Source: Henckelia pumila (taxonomy: Eukaryota; Streptophyta; Magnoliopsida; Lamiales; Gesneriaceae). Taken from it: DNA of 64,000 nucleotides. The notes below the pieces were generated by a model, which worked only from the letters and a program-made list of their open reading frames with translations, had not been told where the DNA came from and did no database searches. The number at the start of each line of letters is the position of its first letter. The first letter of the stretch is position 1. Shown here in pieces: positions 12,861 through 22,611 of this stretch. Location of the stretch: contig NC_133122.1 of the NCBI RefSeq assembly GCF_033568475.1, positions 149,372,861 through 149,436,860 on the forward strand, in the 5' to 3' direction. A program made the position numbers and the translations under genes.

Positions 12861-15800
12861 ATGGATATAAGTAATGAGGCTAGTGTTGATCCATTCTCCA
12901 TCGGTCCTTCTTCTCTCATTGGTAGAACCATTGCATTTAGAGTCTTATTCTGCAAGTCTATATCACATTTAAGGCATCAAGTTTTTAGAATGTTGCTATA
13001 TTACTTTAGCAAATTTAAGAGTTGTTTGAGGGACTACTTATCACCTGTAATAGCATGGTTTCATCCTCGAAATCCTCAAGGGATATTAGTAATGGTGACA
13101 TTGATTGCTTTCTTGTTGAAGCGGTACACTAATGTCAAGACACGGGCAAAGATGGCGTATAGGAGGAAATTTTGGAGGAATATGATGAGAGCTGCATTAA
13201 CCTATGAGGAATGGGCTCATGCTGCTAAAATGTTAGAAAAGGAAACTCTTAAAATGAATGAAGCGGATCTCTATGATGTAGAACTTGTAAGGAATAAACT
13301 TGAAGAGCTTCGCCATCGTCGGCAAGAGGGTTCTTTTCGGGATATTGTATTCTGTATGAGAGCTGACCTTGTTAGAAATTTAGGTAATATGTGCAATCCT
13401 GAACTCCATAAGGGTAGGCTTCAGGTGCCAAAACTCATAAAGGAATATATAGATGAGGTTACAACACAATTGAGAATGGTCTGTGATTTTGATTCAGAGG
13501 AGATTCTGTTGGAGGAGAAGCTTGCTTTTATGCATGAAACTAGGCATGCCTTCGGTAGGACAGCTTTGCTTTTGAGTGGGGGTGCTTCTTTGGGAGCTTT
13601 CCATGTAGGAGTCGTAAAAACATTGGTGGAAAATAAGCTTTTGCCACGGATAATTGCGGGGTCTAGCGTGGGGTCAATTATGTGTTCAGTTGTTGCTACT
13701 AGGTCATGGCCAGAGCTTCAAAGTTTCTTTGAGGATTCTTGGCATTCTATTCAATTTTTCGACCATCTGGGTGGAATTTTTACTGTTTTTAAGAGAGTCA
13801 TGACCCGAGGTGCGCTTCATGAGATCAGACAATTGCAGATTATGCTCAGACATCTTACAAATAACCTTACTTTCCAAGAAGCTTATGATATGACGGGTCG
13901 AATCTTGGGAATCACTGTCTGCTCGGCGAGGAAGCATGAACCACCTAGATGCCTCAACTACTTGACTTCACCTCATGTTGTCATATGGAGCGCCGTGACT
14001 GCTTCTTGTGCATTCCCGGGTCTTTTTGAAGCTCAAGAGCTGATGGCGAAGGATAGAACTGGAGAAATTGTGCCTTACCATCCACCATTTCATTTGGGTC
14101 CTGATGATCCTTCAGTTTCTTCTGCACGTCGTTGGAGAGATGGTAGCTTGGAGATAGACTTACCCATGATTCAGTTGAAAGAACTCTTCAATGTGAATCA
14201 TTTCATCGTGAGTCAAGCAAATCCTCATATTGCACCTCTGCTGAGGGTGAAGGAGATTGTTCGAGCTTATGGAGGAAACTTTGCTGCTAAGGTATAATTT
14301 ATGGGGATTATTTTTCTTCCATTTTATGATTATCAATTTGTGAACATACATCTTGAAGTTTACTTTAGCAAACAAAGGTTATCTTACCCTCTGCATTAGG
14401 TTAATGCTGAGCACATCTCACTTTCGATCATTGAAAATTCCATGAATTTTGTATCCTGTGCTGCAGTTAATATTTTTCCTCTTGCATCATTAGCAACATT
14501 AGTTTTTTTAAAAAGAAAATTAAAAACTTGTGTGTTTTCACCATTCTGCTCTTGGGAATTTTTTTTTTTTTTAAACTATTAGAAACATCGTTGTCAGATT
14601 ATAGAGTTCAATCTAGAATAAATGGGAGTGTTTAAACCGAGATTTTCATATTTTCTAAATTTTGGTCCTTTTCTTTTAGAACTTTCATAGGGTTCTTGTT
14701 GATGGCGTTAGGCTAACCAAAGTAGGCATATTTTTCCATAAAAGAATGCAATCACTCAAACGTTGAATGTCATTGGTTCATCTCACATCTGTTCCAGTAA
14801 GGATACAGAACTAGTTATTAAGTTTAGCAGGCTCTCCGGTCTTGAGGATTGTTTTTTGGATTTGGACTCTCTTCTCGGCTTATGGTCTATTGTTTAAAAA
14901 CCAGATAACTTGGAACTGCTGTATTTCAGGCGTTCTTAACCCTTAATTCTCGTGGAGTTATTTTTAACCATAATGTATTGTGGGCAAAGAAATACACCGT
15001 CCGGAAGTTGTCGACTGGTGATTCATTTTTTTCTTCTGGATTCTACCAAATTTACGTCTTAAATCTATGTTATTTGCATTATCTTTTAAGATGAAGATGC
15101 TAGAGACTAGAGTCTTGAGTGTTTACCTATGCAGCTTGCCCAGCTAGCTGAGATGGAGGTCAAACACAGGTGTAACCAGATATTGGAGCTTGGTTTTCCA
15201 CTTGGGGGACTAGCAAAGCTGTTTGCTCAGGAATGGGAGGGCGATGTAACTGTCGTAATGCCCGCTACCTTAGCTCAGGTATACACGACGATTGAATTTT
15301 GTTTATATTTAAAGAAACATTCGCTCTCTGTAAATGGACAGCTCGTAGCAAAATGAATAAATTGATAGATACAGCCGTTTTCTGATTCTTTCTTTGTGAT
15401 CTTCAGTTATCAAAGATACTTCAGAACCCATCTTACACCGAGCTTCAGAAGGCTGCGTACCAGGGCCGGCGGTGCACTTGGGAGAAGCTCTCTGCCATAA
15501 AAGCGAATTGTGGGATCGAACTTGCTCTCGATGAATGTGTAGCAATACTGAACCACATCCGTAGATTGAAAAGAAGTGCCGAAAGAGCAGCTGCCGCTTC
15601 TCAAGGTCTTGCAACCACCGTTAGGTTCAACGCATCTAAGAGAATCCCTTCTTGGAACGTCATTGCCAGAGAAAATTCGAGTGGATCCCTCGACGAAGAC
15701 CTTGCTACAGAGATCAATTTGTCTCTTCACCAAGGAGTTGGTGCTTCCAACACCGGGAAGATTTCAAGAAACTGGCGGGCACAAAGATACACACATGAAG

Positions 15801-16306
15801 GAAGCGATAGTGAGTCTGAGACGGCTGATCTAAATTCTTGGACGAGGTCTGGTGGTCCCTTGATGAGAACAACTTCCGCGGATAAATTCATCGATTTTGT
15901 ACAGAGTTTGGAGATTGAATCAAGAGTCAACAAAGTGTCTGCTACCCAAATCAGTAGCAAGGATCAAAACAATCCCAACTCAGAAGTCGATAGGAGGGAC
16001 AATGGTAACCGAGGTCCCCCCAGCAATTCAAGCATTATGGTCACCGAAGGTGATCTTTTACAGCCGGAAAGAATTCAAAATGGTATAGTTCTGAACGTTG
16101 TGAGGAAGGAAGCATTTTCGCCCTCTAACAGGAGTCATGATTCGGAATACTATAGCTCTCCACACGATTCAGTTCCCGAGTGCGTGCAACTTGACATGCC
16201 TGATAAGGAGATGGACGATGTTTCAGTGTCTGAAAATGGAGACAACGTTGGAGAAGACATGTACACAGATGAATTCGAATCAGGCGACAGGCGGTTCCCG
16301 AAATAA
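12861..16306 (+). CDS. SDP1L: SDP1-type patatin triacylglycerol lipase
   Basis: This protein hydrolyses triacylglycerol on oil bodies and starts storage-oil breakdown after germination (known for Arabidopsis SDP1; SDP1-LIKE is its paralogue). Exons are 12861-14291, 15135-15278 and 15407-16306, all phase 0, giving 824 aa, close to the 825 aa of SDP1. The N-terminal part is the DUF3336 region with a hydrophobic stretch ([13 protein letters not shown]). The patatin domain has the oxyanion-hole loop SGGASLGAF (about residues 237-245), nucleophile Ser269 in GSSVG and Asp427 in DGS, a complete Ser-Asp dyad. The C-terminal 200 residues are Ser/Asn/Glu-rich and probably disordered. No break is seen. 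Assignment to SDP1 or SDP1-LIKE is open; adjacency to a PIG-Q gene favours the At3g57140-like copy. Confidence 0.92.
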
Positions 16307-17704
16307 TGGTATCATCAAAGATATCTGTGGCGAGCGTGTTATGGATGGTTGATCACCGTGGTGAGCAAAGTTCAAGAATCTGCTGGTATTTTGCAGAGTT
16401 ATGTGATTTCTTTTCTTGGGGTTTGAAATGTTTAGCAATGGCTTACTGATTTCATTTAGACATGTAAATATACTGAAACTGATTCAATTAAACTCTTGTA
16501 TAATAAGTTGAATCTGTGTTCGACTCTTTTAACTGTTTTTTGATTTTGATAGATATACAATTTACTTTTTTTTTAAAAAAAATATGTTTTAATGTATAAA
16601 GCTTGAGGTACTCGTATTCTCAGTTTCTCACTGTGTTGAAATTTCCAAAAATTCCCTTGTCAACCTAAAAACTTAATCTTTTCTCATTTAATAAAAAAAT
16701 CATATGATATAACATTACAAAGTAATGAAGAATCTTAATTTTTAATTTTAATTTTTAGTATATTTTATATATTATTTTAAGATTTAATAAAATTTTGATA
16801 AATCAAAAATTTTCTCAATAGTTTAATGTATTTTATGAAAATAATTAACCAATATATTGTATATCTCTATTAAAACCAAAAATAAAATATTTAATATTAA
16901 AATAAGTCTTCTTTAATTAATTTATTTTTTCGGTATACGACAGAAAATTATTGAAGTTTTAATCGTTTGCATATACAAAAATTGCATTTGAGCTTTTGAA
17001 GGTCAACTCAAATTAATTTGTTAATGTACTTAGTTTTTTTTATGTAGTTAATTAAATATGTACAGTGAAGTGTAATTAATATTGTGTGGAGTACAAATAG
17101 CACCCCACTCAATAAAATTGTATCATTATTTTTCTTGAGAAATCATACATTTTCCAAAAATATAGTTACGAACTATAACAAAAGTATAAAGAATAATTTC
17201 AACATAAGTGTTCACAAGTCTTATATAAAAAAAAATTAAACTCTAAAAATAATTTTTTTTTAAAAATCAAATATACAAGCACGTAATACATACACATTGA
17301 CAATAATATTATTAAAATTTGAGAGATCTAATGTAACTAAATTTGACGTTTGTCCAACTTTTATATACAAAAATTAACTCATTCTGATTTAAAAACCTAT
17401 TTTTATAAATTGTGTTACATATATAATTATCATATCTAAATAAAATATTTTTCTATTTTTGTCAAAAAAAAAACTTTTAAAGGATGATATCACTTCTAAT
17501 AATTTCATAAACTTAAAATAATAAAATTTTGTAATATTTTAGTTAATATATATTATATTATATTATACTAATTACGTATAAGAAAATCATATAAACATTA
17601 TTTATAAAAATTTTAATATAATCTCTAGATTTGTTACATAAAATAATTTAATAATTTTTTTTTTTAAAAAAATATATACACTCATCACATAAAAAAAAAG
17701 AGTT
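16307..17704. other. 3' flank of the lipase and AT-rich spacer
   Basis: A likely 3' UTR runs to about 16510 (TTGTATAATAAG near 16495). The rest is highly AT-rich with homopolymer runs and no gene, RNA gene or repeat family that I recognise. Confidence 0.5.
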
Positions 17705-17709
17705 ATTAC
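17705..17709. other. Left target-site duplication ATTAC of the composite insertion
   Basis: ATTAC stands directly before the Cassandra terminus (TGTAACGCC at 17710). The same five bases follow the far end of the neighbouring Tekay-like element at 28702-28706. Neither element has its own pair. Confidence 0.75.
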
Positions 17710-18537
17710 TGTAACGCCCCACTGTATCAAGACGGGTCTTTTCAGCGTGCTTATGTCCTCACTCACACGCACCCTGGAAAACTTCCCAGGGGTCACCCAT
17801 CCTATAATTGCCCCAAGTCAAGCACGCTTAACTTTGGAGTTCTTATGTGATGAGCTTCCGAAAAGAAGATGCACCTTCTTGATATGAGCAGTACATATGA
17901 AATCTTTTAAACCCTCCTCAACTATGTAGTCCCATACCTACACAGTCTCAGAATCCCCTCTCATTCCGGCACGAGATCGTTTCATTCATGTCTCCCTCCG
18001 CCTAGAAGCCTACCAGGAGCCGCTCATTGTCCGTGCAACCTCTTGGCACCGGCGATCACTCCCTGCCTCTTCAGCCCCGGGCGTCACATGCCCACCAGCT
18101 TCCGCTTTGTTCGTCCCCGAACCATACCGTACTAAGAGAGGTCGGCTTTGATACCATTTGTAACGCCCCACTGTATCAAGACGGGTCTTTTCAGCGTGCT
18201 TATGTCCTCACTCACACGCACCCTGGAAAACTTCCCAGGGGTCACCCATCCTATAATTGCCCCAAGTCAAGCACGCTTAACTTTGGAGTTCTTATGTGAT
18301 GAGCTTTCGAAAAGAAGATGCACCTTCTTGATATGAGCAGTACATATGAAATCTTTTAAACCCTCCTCAACTATGTAGTCCCATACCTACACAGTCTCAG
18401 AATCCCCTCTCATTCCGGCACGAGATCGTTTCATTCATGTCTCCCTCCGCCTAGAAGCCTACCAGGAGCCGCTCATTGTCCGTGCAACCTCTTGGCACCG
18501 GCGATCACTCCCTGCCTCTTCAGCCCCGGGCGTCACA
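17710..18537 (-). mobile_element. Cassandra TRIM retrotransposon with 5S rDNA-derived LTRs
   Basis: Two 379-bp direct repeats (17710-18088 and 18159-18537) differ at one site by eye and flank only 70 bp. On the minus strand they run TGTGACGCCC to GGGGCGTTACA. Next to the right repeat is a primer binding site for initiator Met-tRNA (TGGTATCAAAGCC, 18156-18144). Each LTR carries, on the minus strand, a 5S rRNA-like block with AAGTTAAGCGTGCTT and GGATGGGTGACC (about 17842-17753 and 18291-18202), i.e. the pol III internal promoter. Total size 828 bp and the absence of coding capacity match the Cassandra family. It is probably young because the LTRs are almost identical. Confidence 0.9.
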
Positions 18538-19969
18538 TGTGTAACACCCGGTATTTTTAAATACGTAAATCCGCATGCATAATTAGGATATTTAATTATT
18601 TAAATTTTAGATTTATGGGTTAAATAATTATGTGAATTATTTGTGCATGATTTAATTTATTTTTAAGCATTTAACCCATAATTAGTAATTTTTTTATGAT
18701 TTTTAGTATTTTAATTATTTGATCGCGTAGACGGGACCGTGGACGGACGAGATGACAACTTTCCACCCAAATTATTTCATGAGCCTTTTTAGAGCCCTAA
18801 AATATTATTTTGAGTTTTATTATCTCAAAATTTTTAGTATTTAATTTTATATAATTTTAGGAGTCCATTTTATTCAAAATTAGCCAAAATATTGACTTTT
18901 TAGTATTTTTAAAATTCCCTTAAATTGTAATTTCGAGATTTTAAAGTTAGTTATCAGATTTTAACTTTTAATTAGGAGTTTAAGTTGTATATTTTATATT
19001 TAAAACCTTTTATCTATATTTAATTAACCTATATTTTTAATTAACACAAAAATCAAACCCTAAGCTACCCAAAACCCTCTCAACCGATCACTCACCTCCA
19101 TCAGCCGCCACCCTCACTATTCTTCATCTTCTTCGACCGAGCAAGCTCCAAGAAGAACACCATAGCCACACTTTTGAAGGTCCAAAGCTTGTCGTCGTCG
19201 TCCCGTCGTCCCGGAATCGTCTCACGCTCGTTTTCTCTTCGTTTTTCGGTGAAAGGCATGATTCTTTCTCTTAATTTCGTGCCATATCATTATATTACGT
19301 GTGTGTTGTGTGTGCATCGAAAATTATTAAGAATTTTTCAGAAATCTATTCGGGTGTTGGTTGGATGCGCATTGTTCTTTGGTTTCTTAATCATGCCCAT
19401 GTTTTTGGTTAACCATGGATGGTATGTCTGCTGGTCAGGGCCCTAGGAGGTATAAGGTGAGTTTAGGCTCGATTGGCTTGGATGGTTCAAGCCAAAAGTT
19501 CCTAGAATTGGAGCTGGTTCGATCGGACTCCCTTGGTGCGCAGGTTAGGGTTTTAAGAAGGGGGGGTTCGGCGTGGTGGTCCATGCTGCATGGGAGCCGG
19601 GGCTGGGTCAGGTCAGGTCCACCCAGACGTGGGCTACGTCTGGGCGGCGGCGCTCCGGCCAGGGGCGGCCGGAGCAGGCCGGCAGCAGCCATGGAGTGGC
19701 TGCTGCTCACGGCCGTAGCCGAGTAGGGGTTAGGGTGTCAGGTTCTAGGGTTTCCTGTAGGGTTCGGGTCGGGTCAGTAGGGTAGTGGGTCGGGTTAAGT
19801 TGGTCCGGGTCCGGGTTCGGTGGGCCGGGCTCGAGTCTTTTTATTTTTAAAATATTTTATGAATTAATGGGTTTTTGGGTCAATTAATTTGAAATAAAAT
19901 TATTTGGACTCCCAAATAATTTTATTTGGACTTTTAAAATTTTAATTAAGTTAGTCCATTAATTTTATG

Positions 19970-20185
19970 GGCTTTTGAGCCCATAAAAGTTATTGGGCCA
20001 GTCTTTGGGTTTTTGGGCCCATTGGGCCAGTTTAAGTTGTTATTGGGCCTAGAATGTTTTATGGGCTTTAAATTAATTTAATTGGGCTTAGAACAATTTT
20101 ATTGGGCTTAAGTATGTTAATGGGCCAGTCTCAGTGTTAATGAGCCAGATTTAAGTAAATGGGCTTGAGTGTTAGGGCCAGCAGT
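19970..20185 (+). promoter_or_regulatory. TGGGCC/TGGGCT motif array in the LTR
   Basis: Roughly a dozen TGGGCC, TGGGCT or GGCCCA motifs sit in about 215 bp, and the array is repeated in the 3' LTR (about 27475-27690). TGGGCY is the core of plant site II elements bound by TCP factors. The link to LTR promoter activity is inferred. Confidence 0.45.
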
Positions 20186-20423
20186 CCAGTACAATCCATG
20201 AGAAAATTGCATGTGTCCTGATTATATATTTAATTATTTTTATGCATTGAAGTTATTTTAATATTTATATGTTAGTAAGAAATTTGAATTAAATATATAT
20301 GAAGGACACACATTTTAATTAAGTACACGCATTCCTGAAATAATTTTATGCATAATTAAATGTTTAAGGTTGAACAATAATAAAATATTTTATGTTGGAA
20401 GTTGAAGTAGTGTGACAATTTAA

Positions 20424-20493
20424 GGGGGATTCGTCCCCATATGTGACCTATTGAAGGGCAGTTTACTGCCAATTTAAGAGGTGATTCGTCACC
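20424..20493 (+). other. Three consecutive small hairpins in the LTR
   Basis: GGGGGATTCGTCCCC (20424-20438), GGCAGTTTACTGCC (20457-20470) and GGTGATTCGTCACC (20480-20493) can each fold back on themselves. The first and third have a TTCG loop. All three are preserved in the 3' LTR at 27932-27946, 27965-27978 and 27988-28001. Confidence 0.6.
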
Positions 20494-21196
20494 GCCACGT
20501 ACGTTGGTTTCCACGCTGATCAGTATTTAATGTATGATTTAAGGTTACACTACGGATACAACCATGCGATGTTAGAAAATTAATTGCTCAACAATGTTAT
20601 GTATTATGTTATTTAAGTTTATTTAAGTTAAGTTATGTTATGTAATTTTTAAGCATGCTCATTCAGGTATATGTATGTATTAGTATTTAATTGTTTTAAA
20701 TTATTTTAAACCCTTGTTATGTTAGCATGTTGGGCCTCTAGGCTCACTATACTGGTATGGTGCAGGTGAGTTCGTGGAGGATGAGGTTGTACCCACCGGA
20801 GGCGAGGATGTATGAGCGGGCATGCAGTGACCCCGTGACCGTGATAGATGTCTGAGTCACATGCATGTTTTATTTATGTCAGCATGTCACATTTTATATA
20901 TTTTTTTTTCTCAGTGGTTGTGAGTTTTGAATATTTTATTGAATATTGTCAGTGCATGCAAATTTTAATCATTTTATTTATGCAGTGTTTTTAATTAAAT
21001 GTTTGACTCAGATATTTATTTTATTTTAAAGAATGCATTTTTATTTAAGTATTTAATTATTTATTTATTTATTTTTAAATCTTTTTATTCTGTGCATATA
21101 TGTATGGGCATATATGTACATATTTTATTTAGTAAGTATAAAAAAAAAAATTTCCGCATATTTATTTATTAATTATAGAGTTAGGGTCGTTTCAGT

Positions 21197-21208
21197 TGGT
21201 ATCAGAGC
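21197..21208 (+). other. Primer binding site (initiator Met-tRNA) of the Tekay-like element
   Basis: TGGTATCAGAGC lies two bases after the 5' LTR end. It is complementary to the 3' end of initiator tRNA-Met, the usual primer of plant Ty3/gypsy chromoviruses. Confidence 0.92.
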
Positions 21209-21380
21209 ACGGTCCTCGGAGGGGTCATTACTGCTATGCGAGCTCAGAAATCCACGCTACCGGTCTGTAAGTTTTAAGTGTTTATAGCATGATTTAATTC
21301 TTTGGATTTAAGTTAGTATTACTTTTAAACAACTTAGTTATGCATGGCGATTTACGTAAAGAAATATGTGGTGGTGCAGA

Positions 21381-22407
21381 ATGCCTCCGAGACCAGTTAA
21401 CAGACGTGGGGGACCTCCACCTCCACCTCCACCTCCGCCTCCGCAGAACCCTATTGCAGCATTGGAGCAGGCCAATGCAAATATGATGGCAGGGATTACT
21501 GCTCTGTTAGAGCAGCAGGCTACTCGTCCCAGATTGTCCCATGAGGAGGACGTTGCTGAGAGGTTCCAGAAGAAGGGACCCAAGGAGTTTGTTGGTACCA
21601 CCGACCCTTTGGTGGCGGAGGGATGGATTCGCTCTCTGGAGTCCATCTTTGCTTATATGGGGATCACAGACACTGACAGGGTGAACTGTGTGACGTACAT
21701 GCTGCGGGGTGATGCAGCGCTCTGGTGGGAGGGTGCAGCCAGAGGGGTTGACCTTCCTACACTGACCTGGGCAGAGTTTAGGCGTATCTTCTACGCCAAG
21801 TACTTCACTGAGGATGTGCGCAGTCGCATGATCCGTGAGTTTATGAGTCTCCGTCAGGGGGACAAGGCCGTGGTTGAGTATGTGAGGCAGTTCGAGAGGG
21901 GCTGTCACTTTGTGCCCTTGATTGCTGATAGTCCGCAGGATAAGTTGAGACAGTTTGTGGAGGGCCTGAAGGCTGATATCAGGCATGATGTTCGTATGGC
22001 AGACGTCCTTACTTATGAGTCTGCAGTCAGTAGAGCCTTGCGTTCCGAGGAGGGTCGGAGAGAGATCCAGAGGGAGCAGCAGGGAAAGAGGCAGTTTCAG
22101 GCTGGGTACCAGCGACCATCTTCGCAGCCTCCTGCGAAGAAGCAGTATACAGGGCCGGCTAAGAGCCCGAATCAGCAGCAGAGGCCACAGCAGCAGAGGG
22201 GCGGGGCCCCTAATGCCATAGCTTATCCTACTTGCCCGAAGTGCCAGAAGATGCATTCGGGACCTTGCCTATTGGGAGCAGGAGTTTGCTACCACTGTAG
22301 GGAGCCAGGGCATCAGATAGCTAACAGCCCGAGGAAGAAGAACACCGCTGGTAGGGTGTTTGTGATGCAGGCCGAGGAGGTAGATTCAGACACCTCCTTG
22401 ATCACCG
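21381..22407 (+). CDS. Gag of the Tekay-like element
   Basis: Gag forms the virus-like particle. The chosen ATG gives MPPRPVNRRGG followed by a run of prolines. The capsid-like region has the retrotransposon gag signatures GWIRSLESIF, ALWWEGAARG and FMSLRQGDKAVVEYV. A Gln-rich linker follows, then a zinc knuckle CYHCREPGHQIANS in which the last Cys is Ser, so it is degenerate. The frame would end at TAG 22422-22424, but a GT-AG intron (22408-22611) appears to join it in frame to protease and RT. Confidence 0.85.
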
Positions 22408-22611
22408 GTATATCTTATCCCTAGCATTTTAATAATTTTCCTTTGGTTAAAAATTTAGTCTTTAATTTAGAATTATTGTTATTTGGGTTATTTAACTGCA
22501 TGTTAGAATAGGAAGCATGTTTTACTTGTGATTAGAATTAAAAATTTGTAGTGACTCGTTGGGAAAAAAGTTAGTAGTGGTATGAAACTGTTGGGAATTT
22601 TTAGCGTGCAG
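22408..22611 (+). other. Probable intron between gag and pro-pol
   Basis: The segment begins GTATAT and ends GTGCAG. It is 204 bp, clearly more AT-rich than the coding DNA on both sides, and contains the gag stop. Removing it joins the first base of a Gly codon (22407) to 22612 and gives the unbroken family reading from SLITG into ILVGG just before the protease. Frame arithmetic agrees with the protease frame (22614 and 22647 share phase). Confidence 0.7.

Larger units (their letters stand above)
18540..21194 (+). mobile_element. 5' LTR of the Tekay-like Ty3/gypsy element
   Basis: A 2.65-kb LTR runs from TGTAACACCCGG to TCGTTTCA. It is nearly identical to 26030-28701, with about two dozen substitutions and one small indel by eye. 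It contains a GC-rich island (about 19560-19830), a dense run of TGGGCC/TGGGCT motifs (19970-20185) and three small hairpins (20424-20493). Short frames inside it, such as the one at 19415, are LTR sequence and not genes. Confidence 0.92.

Noticed and set aside
17745..17842. 5S rRNA gene on the minus strand
   Set aside because: Only part of the 5S sequence is present, with changes. It occurs in both 379-bp repeats beside a Met-tRNA primer site, so it is the 5S-derived LTR segment of Cassandra and not an rRNA gene.
19415..19726. Gly/Arg-rich frame MDGMSAGQGP, repeated at 26905
   Set aside because: It lies wholly inside both LTRs of the Tekay-like element and has no domain. The GC-rich LTR island creates open frames by chance on both strands.
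21338..22256. Long minus-strand frames opposite gag
   Set aside because: They are mirror frames of the gag coding region with Leu/Arg-rich composition and no family similarity.
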